This document shows positions 1 to 7,442 of a stretch of DNA of 17,467 bases, piece by piece. The notes under the pieces were generated by a model. That model searched no databases, was not told the origin of the DNA, and saw nothing but the letters and a program-made list of their open reading frames with translations. Within the stretch, counting starts at the first letter, position 1; each line of letters starts with the position of its first letter. A program made the translations under genes and the position numbers. The DNA is from Cardiobacteriales bacterium (GTDB lineage Bacteria > Pseudomonadota > Gammaproteobacteria > Cardiobacteriales > Wohlfahrtiimonadaceae), in the NCBI GenBank assembly GCA_030150565.1, contig JASLFR010000093.1, positions 1 through 17,467 of the forward strand, read 5' to 3'.

Positions 1-1
1 T

Positions 2-2194
2 GCCGAAGAGGCGTACCTTAACTACTCAATGTATGTCATTTTAGATCGTGCATTGCCCTATATTGGGGATGGATTGAAGCCAGTTCAGCGGCGCATTATC
101 TATGCAATGAGCGAGCTTGGATTGCTTGCAAGTGCAAAACCAAAAAAATCAGCCCGTACGGTAGGGGACGTATTAGGAAAATATCATCCTCATGGAGATA
201 GCGCCTGTTATGAAGCGATGGTGTTGATGACACAACCCTTCTCATACCGTTATCCTTTGGTGGAGGGGCAGGGGAACTTCGGTTCTTTAGATGATCCCAA
301 ATCGTTTGCAGCGATGCGTTATACCGAGTCTAAACTCTCCCCCTATGCAGAAGTTCTCCTCCAAGAGCTTGGAGAGGGGACAGTCGATTGGCAACCTAAC
401 TTTGATGGCTCTTTAGAGGAGCCCGAACTGCTTCCTGCTCGCCTTCCAAATGTTCTGCTTAATGGAGGATCGGGGATCGCCGTTGGAATGGCGACCGATA
501 TTCCACCTCACAATATTCAGGAGGTTGCAGAAGGGGTTGTGGCTTTGATTGATAACCCTGAGCTTACCACTCGTCAATTGATGGATTATATTCCAGCGCC
601 CGATTATCCAACAGGTGGGGAGGTGATCTCGAGTGAAGAGGATCTTGCCAAAATCTATGAGACAGGGCGCGGATCGGTAAGAATGCGGGCTCGTTATCGG
701 ATTGAATCGGGCAATATTGTGATTTATGAGCTCCCCTATCAGACATCAGGGGAGAAGATTCAGATCGAGATCGCTGAGCAGATGCAGGCGAAAAAGTTAC
801 CGATGATTGAGGATATTCGGGATGAATCGGATCATGATGAGCTTGTGCGGATCGTGTTAGTCCCCCGTTCAAATCGAGTCGATCTAGAGCGGGTGATGAG
901 TCATCTCTTTGCAACGACCGATTTAGAGAAGACATTTCGGGTTAACCTAAATATGATCGGCCTCAATTTAAAACCTGAGGTGAAGAGTCTCCGTACGATT
1001 CTCTTTGAATGGCTCATCTTCCGACGTGAAACGGTGACTAAACGGTTAACCTTCCATAAGGAGCGGATTGAGCGTCGACTCCATCTTTTAGCGGGTCTTT
1101 TAATCGCTTTTGCAAATCTTGATGAGATTATTGAGATCATCCGTTTTGAAGAGCGCCCTAAAGCGGTCTTGATGGAGCGATTCTCCCTCTCTGAGACTCA
1201 AGCCGATTACATTTTAGAGACGCGTCTTCGTCAGCTTGCACGTCTTGAAGAGCTTAAGCTAAAAGAGGAGGAGGCGAAGCTTCAGAAGGAGCTTAAAGGG
1301 TTGCTTGAATATCTCAATCATCCCAAAAAAATGGATGAATTGATGAAGAGAGAGATCTTAGAGGATGCGAAGAAGTATGGAGATGAGCGTCGCTCTCAGA
1401 TTGTTGAGCGGGAGGCGGCTGAGGCGATTGATGAATCAGCGCTTGTCGCTTCTGAGCCTGTGATGGTTGTACTCTCTAAGATGGGGTGGATTCGGGGGGC
1501 AAAATCGCTCGATATCGATCCTGAAACCTTAAATTATAAGACTGGGGATCACTTCTTTCTCTCAGCTATTGGGCGTACAAATCAGCCGCTGATTCTTCTT
1601 GATGATAGTGGTCGCTCTTATACGATCTCAACGCACGATCTACCAACGGCAAGAAGTAGCGGAGAGCCGATTACAGGGCGGATTAATCTCGATAATGGGC
1701 GCACTATCGAGCAGATTATTCTCGATGATCCAAAGAGCCACTACCTCTTAAGTGCTACTAACGGTTATGGGTTTATCGTGCAGTATGAGGAGATGATGAC
1801 CCGTCAAAAAGGGGGGAAGAATTTAGTCAATCTGAATGATGGAGCAATCCTCCTACCCCCTCAAAAGGTGAATAATCTTGAAGAGGATTATTTAATGGCT
1901 GTTACCGCAACAGGGCGCTTCTTAGTGGTTAAGGTGAGCGAATTACCCATCATTGCACGAGGGAAAGGTAATCAGTTAATTCAGATGCCAGGAGCGCAAT
2001 TTAAATCAGGGAAAGACTCACTCGTTGCAACATTGATTCTCACCGCTAAAGATGATGTAAGGGTAACGTATGGAAAGCGGGAATTTACATTAAAAGCATC
2101 GGAGTGGGAGCCCCTAATCGGAGAGCGAGGAAAAAGAGGGGAGGAGATTCGCAAAAATCTCAAAGTAACTGCAATATCGATTGCAAATGAGTAG
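2..2194 (+). CDS. parC: DNA topoisomerase IV subunit A (ParC), 5' partial
   Basis: This is the breakage-reunion subunit of topoisomerase IV, which with ParE decatenates replicated chromosomes and relaxes supercoils. The reading frame is open from base 2 and encodes AEEAYLNYSMYVILDRALP, matching E. coli ParC from about residue 15, so about 14 N-terminal residues lie outside the window. The internal ATG at 29 is not the true start. In E. coli numbering the quinolone-determining region reads HPHGDSACYEAM with Ser80 and Glu84 both present, the drug-susceptible form. The active-site tyrosine is in AAMRYTE (about Tyr120). A coiled-coil tower lies around 1060-1400, and the C-terminal beta-pinwheel domain (about 1450-2190) includes QKGGKNLVNL. 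About 730 codons are visible, against 752 residues in E. coli ParC. GyrA is the alternative, but the sequence is clearly closer to ParC, and no GyrA-box (QRRGGKG) is seen. Confidence 0.97.
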   Translation, partial: AEEAYLNYSMYVILDRALPYIGDGLKPVQRRIIYAMSELGLLASAKPKKSARTVGDVLGKYHPHGDSACYEAMVLMTQPFSYRYPLVEGQGNFGSLDDPKSFAAMRYTESKLSPYAEVLLQELGEGTVDWQPNFDGSLEEPELLPARLPNVLLNGGSGIAVGMATDIPPHNIQEVAEGVVALIDNPELTTRQLMDYIPAPDYPTGGEVISSEEDLAKIYETGRGSVRMRARYRIESGNIVIYELPYQTSGEKIQIEIAEQMQAKKLPMIEDIRDESDHDELVRIVLVPRSNRVDLERVMSHLFATTDLEKTFRVNLNMIGLNLKPEVKSLRTILFEWLIFRRETVTKRLTFHKERIERRLHLLAGLLIAFANLDEIIEIIRFEERPKAVLMERFSLSETQADYILETRLRQLARLEELKLKEEEAKLQKELKGLLEYLNHPKKMDELMKREILEDAKKYGDERRSQIVEREAAEAIDESALVASEPVMVVLSKMGWIRGAKSLDIDPETLNYKTGDHFFLSAIGRTNQPLILLDDSGRSYTISTHDLPTARSSGEPITGRINLDNGRTIEQIILDDPKSHYLLSATNGYGFIVQYEEMMTRQKGGKNLVNLNDGAILLPPQKVNNLEEDYLMAVTATGRFLVVKVSELPIIARGKGNQLIQMPGAQFKSGKDSLVATLILTAKDDVRVTYGKREFTLKASEWEPLIGERGKRGEEIRKNLKVTAISIANE

Positions 2195-2210
2195 AGATTG
2201 CCCGTATAAT
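2181..2210 (+). promoter_or_regulatory. Predicted sigma-70 promoter for rplY
   Basis: A perfect -10 hexamer TATAAT lies at 2205-2210. A -35-like TTGCAA (4 of 6 consensus) lies at 2181-2186, with an 18 bp spacer. The -35 overlaps the last codons of parC. Transcription would start near 2217, giving a leader of about 60 nt before the rplY ATG. This is inferred from motif match and position only. Confidence 0.6.
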
Positions 2211-2224
2211 ATCGAACCTTATGA

Positions 2225-2260
2225 GTGGGCGCTGGTCGCGGTTGCCCACATTTATTTATA
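2225..2260 (+). other. Hairpin in the rplY leader (possible parC terminator or L25 control element)
   Basis: GTGGGC at 2225-2230 pairs perfectly with GCCCAC at 2244-2249 around a 13 nt G/C-rich loop. A U-rich stretch (atttatttatattttt, 2250-2265) follows. The structure sits between the predicted rplY promoter and its ribosome binding site (GGAG at 2266-2269). It could terminate parC transcription, attenuate rplY, or bind L25 itself. L25 autoregulation through its leader is known in enterobacteria, but I cannot match this leader to that structure. Confidence 0.45.
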
Positions 2261-2279
2261 TTTTTGGAGTTTTTAAAAA

Positions 2280-2960
2280 ATGACAGATTTAGTATTTAAA
2301 GGAACCGTCCGTACCGATTTAGGGAAAGGAGCGAGCCGCCGCCTACGTCGCGAAGGAAACATTCCTGCAATCGTTTATGGTGCTGATAAAGAAGCATTGA
2401 GCATTGTTTTAAATCATAACGAAGTATTAAAATGCTTCCGTAATGAAGATATCTTCACTAGTATCGTAACTATCGAAGTTGATGGTAAAGAAGATAGCGC
2501 AATCTTACGTGATGTTCAGCGTCACCCTTTCAAGCCACTCGTAACGCACTTAGATTTCATGCGTGTACGTGCTGACGAAGCGATTGTTGTTGAGGTTCCA
2601 ATTGTACTCCTCAATGAAGATAAAGCGCACGGTGTTGTTCATAACAATGGTCAGGTATCACAACACTTAGCAGCGATTGCGGTCTCTTGCTTACCGAAGT
2701 ATCTTCCAAACGAAGTTGAGCTCGATATTGCAGATCTTAAGATTGATGAGACTCTAATGATCTCAGATATTCCTGCAATTCCTAACGTCGATTTTGTTGA
2801 CCTTATGAATGAGGAAGAGCTTAACGATCAGGCAGTTGTAACGATCTCTGAAGCGTATGTATACGATGAAGAAGCGGAAGAGGAAGCAGCAGCAGAATCT
2901 GAAGCGGCAGCAGAAGCAGCAAATGAAGAGATCAACGCTGAATCTGATGACGAAGAGTAA
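2280..2960 (+). CDS. rplY: 50S ribosomal protein L25, long CTC/TL5 form
   Basis: L25 binds 5S rRNA in the large ribosomal subunit. The N-terminal part (residues 1 to about 95) is the L25 beta-barrel domain, including the typical start GTVRTDLGKGASRRLRREG and the IPAIVYG segment. Residues about 100-190 form the second, TL5/CTC-type domain (FMRVRADEAIVVEVPI, PNEVELDI). The protein ends in a low-complexity Ala/Glu/Asp tail of about 35 residues. At 226 residues it is the long form; E. coli L25 is only about 94 residues. The start has a GGAG ribosome binding site about 10 nt upstream, in a U/A-rich leader. pth follows after 20 nt, so co-transcription is likely. The acidic tail is common in long L25 proteins and is probably disordered. 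Confidence 0.96.
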   Translation: MTDLVFKGTVRTDLGKGASRRLRREGNIPAIVYGADKEALSIVLNHNEVLKCFRNEDIFTSIVTIEVDGKEDSAILRDVQRHPFKPLVTHLDFMRVRADEAIVVEVPIVLLNEDKAHGVVHNNGQVSQHLAAIAVSCLPKYLPNEVELDIADLKIDETLMISDIPAIPNVDFVDLMNEEELNDQAVVTISEAYVYDEEAEEEAAAESEAAAEAANEEINAESDDEE

Positions 2961-2980
2961 TCATTCCCTTGTGAGAGCGT

Positions 2981-3541
2981 ATGATTAAGATGATTGTGGG
3001 CTTGGGAAATCCAGGTCCTGAATATGCAAAAACCCGCCATAATGCGGGTTTTTGGTTTATTGATGCTATTAGAAATAGCGAGCTTCTCCCCAATAATCGA
3101 TTTAAAGGCTGGTGTGGCGAATTGATCTTGGGAGGGGAGAAAGTGCATCTTTTAATGCCCAATACTTATATGAATAAGAGCGGTGAGGCGGTGGTTGCGC
3201 TTGCTCAATTTTATAAAATTGCACCAGAAGAGATATTAGTTGTTCATGATGAGCTCGATCTTCAGCCAGGAACAGCCCGTTTTAAAGTAGGGGGTGGTCA
3301 TGGGGGGCATAATGGCCTTCGCAGCATCATCAATCTACTGGGAAGTCGTGAATTTGCACGATTGAGAATTGGCATTGGGCATCCAGGCTCAGCGCCACAG
3401 GTTTCAGGGTATGTGCTTGGTCGTCCTCAAAGTAGTGATGAGAGCGCTATTATGGATTCAATATATGATGCACGTGCTCTTCTTGAGACTTATGTTTCAG
3501 GAGATCGTGAGCGTGCGATGAATGAGCTTCATCGTCGCTAA
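2981..3541 (+). CDS. pth: Peptidyl-tRNA hydrolase
   Basis: This cytosolic enzyme cleaves the ester bond of peptidyl-tRNAs that drop off ribosomes, recycling tRNA. The 186-residue protein matches E. coli Pth (194) throughout. Catalytic His20 lies in KTRHNAGFW. Substrate-binding Asn10 (GLGNPG), Asn65 (YMNKSG), Asp90 (VVHDELDL) and Asn111 (GGGHGGHNGL) are all in place. The ATG at 2981 is preferred because it puts the catalytic histidine at position 20, as in E. coli. A weak GAGAG ribosome binding site lies 5-9 nt upstream, and a second ATG at 2990 would shorten it by three residues. It lies 20 nt after rplY and 36 nt before ychF, a common gammaproteobacterial order. The codons for the catalytic motif form a terminator-like palindrome, listed separately. 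Confidence 0.97.
   Translation: MIKMIVGLGNPGPEYAKTRHNAGFWFIDAIRNSELLPNNRFKGWCGELILGGEKVHLLMPNTYMNKSGEAVVALAQFYKIAPEEILVVHDELDLQPGTARFKVGGGHGGHNGLRSIINLLGSREFARLRIGIGHPGSAPQVSGYVLGRPQSSDESAIMDSIYDARALLETYVSGDRERAMNELHRR
3028..3053 (+). terminator. Terminator-like hairpin inside pth coding sequence
   Basis: The segment aaaaacccgc (3028-3037) is a perfect 10 bp reverse complement of gcgggttttt (3044-3053), with a 6 nt loop cataat. A GC core of five pairs is flanked by an A-tract upstream and a run of five U downstream, which is the layout of a Rho-independent terminator. It lies 68 nt after the rplY stop and 47 nt into pth, across the codons for the catalytic KTRHNAGF motif. No other hairpin lies between rplY and pth. 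It may partly end rplY transcripts, or be a by-product of conserved codons. Function is not shown by sequence. Confidence 0.45.
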
Positions 3542-3577
3542 TCACACTATATTTTTTTGATAGATAGAGGATAGAAA

Positions 3578-4672
3578 ATGGCGATTCAATGTGGAATTGT
3601 TGGTTTACCTAATGTCGGAAAATCGACCCTATTTAACGCATTAACAAATGCAGGCATCGATGCTGAAAATTACCCATTTTGTACCATTGAGCCAAATGTT
3701 GGGCGAGTTCATGTTCCCGATCCCCGCCTTGCGCCGCTCGTTGAGATTGTAAAGCCTGAGCGTGTTCAGCAGACCTTTATCGATTTTGTCGATATTGCAG
3801 GTTTAGTTGAGGGAGCATCGGAAGGGGAAGGGTTAGGAAATCAGTTTCTTGCTAATATTCGTGAGACGCACGCAATTGCGCATGTTGTTCGCTGTTTTGA
3901 GAATGATGATATTGTGCATGTTTCGGGAAAGATCGATCCTATCTCTGATATTGAAGTGATTAACACAGAGCTTGGATTAGCCGATTTAGCTTCTGCTCAA
4001 CGCTTTTTACAGCGTGTAGAGCGGGTTGCAAAAGGGGGAGATAAGACGGCGATTGCGCAGGCTGAGTTGCTCCGCTCTAAAATTATCCCCGCTCTTGATG
4101 AGGGGCGCAGCATTCGTTCACTCGATTTAAGCAGTGATGAGAAGTTATTGGTGCGAGATCTCCATTTTCTAACTATCAAACCTGTCATGTATATCGCAAA
4201 CGTGGATGAAGATGGATTTGAGAATAATCCACTTCTCGATAAGGTTCGTGATTATGCGGAGAGTGAAGGCTCCTTCGTTGTGCCGATCTGTGCGTCGATA
4301 GAGGCTGAGATCTCTCAACTTGATGAAGAGGATCGTGAGATGTTCCTCGATGATATGGGCTTTGAAGAGCCTGGTCTAAATCGTGTGATTCGTGCAGGAT
4401 ATAATCTGCTCAATCTTGAGACCTATTTTACCGCTGGTGTAAAAGAGGTTCGTGCATGGACCATTAAAGCGGGTTCAACAGCTCCTCAAGCAGCAGGTGT
4501 GATCCATACGGACTTCGAGCGTGGATTTATCCGTGCAGAGGTGATCGCTTATGATGATTACATTGAGTTTGGGGGTGAAAATGGCGCTAAAGAGAAGGGT
4601 AAAATGCGCCTTGAAGGGAAAGATTATATCGTTAATGATGGGGATGTAATTCACTTCCGCTTTAATGTTTAG
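3578..4672 (+). CDS. ychF: Redox-regulated ribosome-binding ATPase YchF (Obg family, OLA1-like)
   Basis: YchF is an unusual Obg-family P-loop protein that prefers ATP to GTP, binds ribosomes and is linked to stress responses. The protein has 364 residues (E. coli 363) and aligns end to end. Walker A is GLPNVGKST at about residues 9-17. The G3 motif is DIAGLVEGAS, with the switch region GEGLGNQFL. The nucleotide-specificity motif is NVDE in MYIANVDEDGFENN, not the NKxD of GTPases, which fits ATP use. The helical coiled region lies between the G4 and G5 parts. The C-terminal TGS domain runs from about residue 280 and includes TYFTAGVKEVRAWTI and GKDYIVNDGDVIHF. The ATG at 3578 has an AGAGGA ribosome binding site 7 nt upstream. 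It is probably in the rplY-pth-ychF transcript and is followed by a strong terminator. Confidence 0.98.
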   Translation: MAIQCGIVGLPNVGKSTLFNALTNAGIDAENYPFCTIEPNVGRVHVPDPRLAPLVEIVKPERVQQTFIDFVDIAGLVEGASEGEGLGNQFLANIRETHAIAHVVRCFENDDIVHVSGKIDPISDIEVINTELGLADLASAQRFLQRVERVAKGGDKTAIAQAELLRSKIIPALDEGRSIRSLDLSSDEKLLVRDLHFLTIKPVMYIANVDEDGFENNPLLDKVRDYAESEGSFVVPICASIEAEISQLDEEDREMFLDDMGFEEPGLNRVIRAGYNLLNLETYFTAGVKEVRAWTIKAGSTAPQAAGVIHTDFERGFIRAEVIAYDDYIEFGGENGAKEKGKMRLEGKDYIVNDGDVIHFRFNV

Positions 4673-4691
4673 ACGAATTATTTTATAGAGT

Positions 4692-4726
4692 AAATCCTCT
4701 TAATCTAGTATTGAGAGGATTTTTTA
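4692..4726 (+). terminator. Rho-independent terminator after ychF
   Basis: The stem aaatcctct (4692-4700) pairs with agaggattt (4714-4722). It can be extended inward by taa/ttg pairing to about 12 bp with a 7 nt loop (tctagta). A run of T (4720-4725) follows. It begins 20 nt after the ychF stop and ends only about 26 nt before the ung start codon. Confidence 0.85.
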
Positions 4727-4751
4727 TTGAGTAAAATTTAAGGGGGCTATC

Positions 4752-5420
4752 TTGAATTGGGAGCAGGTGATTGAGGAAGAATCTCAAAAAGAGTATTTTC
4801 AACATTTAATGCATTTTTTAAGGGAGGAGGAGAGAGCGGGAAAGGAGATCTTTCCTCCTCGTCATCAACTCTTTAATGCGCTCAACAAAACGCCTTTTGA
4901 ATCAGTAAAAGTGGTGATTATAGGGCAAGATCCCTATCACGGGGTGGGGCAAGCTAACGGTTTAGCTTTCTCTGTTGAGCGTGGGGTTACTATTCCCCCT
5001 TCATTGAGAAATATTTTTCGTGCCTTAAAAAAGGATTATCCCGATTTTATTCCTCCCAATCATGGAGATTTAACCGGATGGGCGGAGCAAGGGGTGCTCC
5101 TTTTAAATAGCGTTTTGACGGTAGAGAGAGGGAAGCCAAATGCGCATGAAGGATTGGGATGGGAGCGTTTTACAGATGCTTTGATCGATCAGCTTAATCA
5201 CAATCGAACAGGAGTTATCTTTCTCTTATGGGGGCGCTACGCACAGAAGAAGGGGGATAGAATTGATCGCTCTCGCCATACTGTTTTGGAGTCCGTCCAC
5301 CCATCTCCGTTTTCCGCCCATAAAGGTTTTTTCGAAGCGGGACATTTCAGGAAGAGCAATGAGATTTTAGAGAAACGTGGATTAACCCCAATCTATTGGG
5401 ATGCGCTCTCATTCCTATAA
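4752..5420 (+). CDS. ung: Uracil-DNA glycosylase (family 1), TTG start
   Basis: Ung removes uracil from DNA, the first step of base excision repair. All family-1 motifs are present: the water-activating loop GQDPYHG (catalytic Asp at residue 60), the uracil-pocket segment LLLNSVLTV, and the DNA-intercalation loop HPSPFSAHKGFF with its catalytic His. The length is 222 residues against 229 in E. coli, with collinear alignment. The start is TTG at 4752: a strong AAGGGGG ribosome binding site lies 5 nt upstream, an in-frame stop (TGA, 4728-4730) blocks any upstream start, and the first in-frame ATG would remove 19 residues that align with E. coli Ung. The 3' end overlaps the convergent rhodanese-like gene by 28 bp. 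No separate promoter fits after the ychF terminator, so expression may depend on read-through. Confidence 0.96.
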   Translation: MNWEQVIEEESQKEYFQHLMHFLREEERAGKEIFPPRHQLFNALNKTPFESVKVVIIGQDPYHGVGQANGLAFSVERGVTIPPSLRNIFRALKKDYPDFIPPNHGDLTGWAEQGVLLLNSVLTVERGKPNAHEGLGWERFTDALIDQLNHNRTGVIFLLWGRYAQKKGDRIDRSRHTVLESVHPSPFSAHKGFFEAGHFRKSNEILEKRGLTPIYWDALSFL

Positions 5421-6211
5421 TATTGAAGAATATTGCCAGTATAGATCGCTGCATTTCCCTCAAGTTGAACTAAAGAGAGGGCAAAATAACTCAATTGTGA
5501 GGCAAGCCCCCCTTGGCTATAGAAGAGAAGGGGGCGGTCGAGTGCGATCAGCTCTCTAAAATTTTTGAGTAACTCTCTTTTAGGAAGAAAGAGCCCCTCT
5601 TCATTTAGATGACGCGTATAGGGGAGGCTGTATGCTCCTTTTAAGGGGGGATAGAGCTTAAGCTCTACACGATGATTAATCGGATCACGACAATCAATAA
5701 GCGTCATCGAGGGCTCTTTGAGCTCTTGAATTAGCTCCTCACTATTGAGGTGGGGAAGATGTGTGAAGGCTCTCAAACCATAACTGCTTCGACGATTAGG
5801 GATAATTCCTCGAGAGAGAGGATATTTTTGTCGATACGCCTCAATTCCTCCATCTAAAATCGCCGCATCCCGATGCCCATAAGCAATCGCAAGCCACCAA
5901 AGGCGTGCTGCTGCTAGTTGTGATCCTCCATCGTAGATAACTAGTTTACAGTTGGGGGTGAGGGCAAGCCGCTGAAGTAGATCACGAAATTGCTCAGGTT
6001 GTGGCAGAGCGTAAGGATTCTGCTCTTTTTGTGATGAATCTGTAAGATCATCCAGCAGATGCACATACCAAGCATCGGGAATATGCCCCTCAAGATAGGC
6101 GAGGTAGCCCGCCCGAAAGTTATTCAGGTCATAACGGCAATCAACGATTACAAGAGGGGTATTCTCCTCTTGAAGTTGATAGAGTTCGTCAGCAGAGATT
6201 AATAGGGTCAT
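5393..6211 (-). CDS. Tandem rhodanese-domain protein, SseA-like, lacking the catalytic cysteine
   Basis: The protein has 272 residues and the layout of thiosulfate/3-mercaptopyruvate sulfurtransferases. A first rhodanese domain spans about residues 3-125, with LVIVDCRYDL, GHIPDAWYV, the loop YDGGSQLAAARLWW and ILDGGIEAYR. A second domain spans about residues 150-265, with LIDCRDPINH and the active-site loop. In active enzymes that loop begins with a persulfide-forming Cys (CGSGVTA in E. coli SseA). Here it reads YSQGGLAS, and codon 232 is AGC (Ser). The GxW motif after the loop is also absent (YTGNILQYY). Sulfurtransfer by the usual mechanism is therefore unlikely, and a binding or structural role is possible. 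Its ATG overlaps the dacA stop as ATGA, implying translational coupling. The 3' end overlaps convergent ung by 28 bp. The fold call is firm and the function is unknown. Confidence 0.88.
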   Translation of the reverse strand: MTLLISADELYQLQEENTPLVIVDCRYDLNNFRAGYLAYLEGHIPDAWYVHLLDDLTDSSQKEQNPYALPQPEQFRDLLQRLALTPNCKLVIYDGGSQLAAARLWWLAIAYGHRDAAILDGGIEAYRQKYPLSRGIIPNRRSSYGLRAFTHLPHLNSEELIQELKEPSMTLIDCRDPINHRVELKLYPPLKGAYSLPYTRHLNEEGLFLPKRELLKNFRELIALDRPLLFYSQGGLASQLSYFALSLVQLEGNAAIYTGNILQYYRNESASQ

Positions 6212-7401
6212 AGGGCAAGAACAAAGCAGGAGGTATTACTCCGTTTGAGGCGTTCACAAGTATTATGTGCATGAGCATAATCAAATCCAACGAGCAGCGC
6301 ACGATAGAGCTGATCACGGTTATCGATCTCAATTCGCCCTTCACCAATTTGACGATGAACTAATCGAGCTTGATTCTGCGCCGATTGATAGCTGCTAAAT
6401 GCGCCCACTTGAATTGCGGCACTCATATTGGGATGAATTGTACTTTCAGATTGCGCCATAAGGCTCACTTGCGGGAGATTTGGACGACTTGGACTCTGTG
6501 CAAGGAGAACCCGCTTATCCTCTTTCTTCTCATTGGTTGGAGTGAAGAGAACCGTCATATCATAGGTAATTAGCGGAGTGATAGGGGTGCTTCGTCGTTT
6601 TTGTAATTGATCAAAGGAGGCAGAGAGGAGATCCATCATTAGATCATCTCTCAATTGAGTCGTTCTTCCCCCCAAGACAACTGCAAAAATTCGGCTATTT
6701 CCCTGCTTTGCACTCGTTAAGAGGTTGAAACCAGACTTGCGAATATATCCTGTCTTAATGCCATCAGCACCTGGGAAAAATTTATTTACCCGATTGTGGG
6801 AAGTGAACTGTGTTCCACCAAAGTGGAATGATTCTGTCTTAAAGAGGGGGTAATACTCAGGGAAATCTTCATGAATGGCGATTCCTAGTTTGACAAGGTC
6901 GCTCGCTGTTGAGACTTGACGCTCATGGAAGAGCCCATGAGGATTGACAAAATGGGTATTGTAGAGTCCAAGCTGTTTCGCTTTTTGATTCATACGATTA
7001 ACAAAAGCTTGTTCACTGCTTGCAAGATTCTCAGCAACAGCAGTCGCTACATCATTGGCAGATTTTACGATTAACGCCTTAATCGCTAATTCAAGCGTGA
7101 TAGTTTCACCCACCTTTGCTCCAAGTTTAGAGGGGGGTTGCGCCGCAGCATTTTGTGAGAAGGTGATTGGGTGATTGAGCTTAACACGTCGGCTTTTAAG
7201 ATCCTCAAACGCAAGATAGAGGGTCATCACCTTTGTGATTGAGGCGGGGTAGCGTTGCTCATAAGCATCATGCTCAAAGAGAACACGCCCTGTTTTATGA
7301 TCGACAATATAGGCGGCAAAGCCTGTCTCAGCGACGGCATTCTGCGTGAAAAGAATGAGGCTGAGAAGAAGGGTTGAAAACAGAAATTTAATCTTATTCA
7401 T
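6208..7401 (-). CDS. D-alanyl-D-alanine carboxypeptidase (PBP5/6 family) with C-terminal SPOR domain
   Basis: This is a periplasmic low-molecular-weight penicillin-binding protein that would trim the terminal D-Ala of peptidoglycan pentapeptides. The first 24 residues form a Sec signal peptide (MNKIKF, hydrophobic core, AVA cleavage site). The S11 peptidase domain has all three motifs: SxxK as SITK (Ser54-Lys57), SxN as SAN (114-116) and KTG (216-218). In place of the usual PBP5 C-terminal beta domain and amphipathic membrane anchor, a low-complexity linker (about 260-325) leads to a SPOR domain. That domain (about 328-397: AIQVGAFSSYQSAQNQA, then YRALLVGF) is the kind that binds denuded septal glycan. 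A dacA/dacC-type name would be reasonable, but the architecture differs from the E. coli proteins. The ribosome binding site is weak. The downstream rhodanese-like gene overlaps by 4 bp. Confidence 0.93.
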   Translation of the reverse strand: MNKIKFLFSTLLLSLILFTQNAVAETGFAAYIVDHKTGRVLFEHDAYEQRYPASITKVMTLYLAFEDLKSRRVKLNHPITFSQNAAAQPPSKLGAKVGETITLELAIKALIVKSANDVATAVAENLASSEQAFVNRMNQKAKQLGLYNTHFVNPHGLFHERQVSTASDLVKLGIAIHEDFPEYYPLFKTESFHFGGTQFTSHNRVNKFFPGADGIKTGYIRKSGFNLLTSAKQGNSRIFAVVLGGRTTQLRDDLMMDLLSASFDQLQKRRSTPITPLITYDMTVLFTPTNEKKEDKRVLLAQSPSRPNLPQVSLMAQSESTIHPNMSAAIQVGAFSSYQSAQNQARLVHRQIGEGRIEIDNRDQLYRALLVGFDYAHAHNTCERLKRSNTSCFVLAL

Positions 7402-7442
7402 AATAGGTCAATCATCTTAATTGGGAAGAGTTAAGAGCATAA

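Noticed and set aside
564..1140. Open frames on the minus strand opposite parC (123 and 79 codons)
   Set aside because: They lie wholly within a conserved gene, have low-complexity Ser/Arg-rich products and show no ribosome binding site or family motif.
2960..2980. A separate promoter for pth
   Set aside because: The 20 bp gap and the end of rplY show no convincing -35/-10 pair, so co-transcription with rplY is simpler.
2828..3162. Minus-strand open frames across the rplY/pth junction
   Set aside because: The products are the antisense of the Ala/Glu tail (Ser/Ala repeats) and of pth, with no recognisable domain.
3516..3558. Possible terminator at the end of pth (CGATGAA/TTCATCG stem, later T-run)
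   Set aside because: The T-run begins 17 nt after the stem, too far for an intrinsic terminator, and ychF follows closely.
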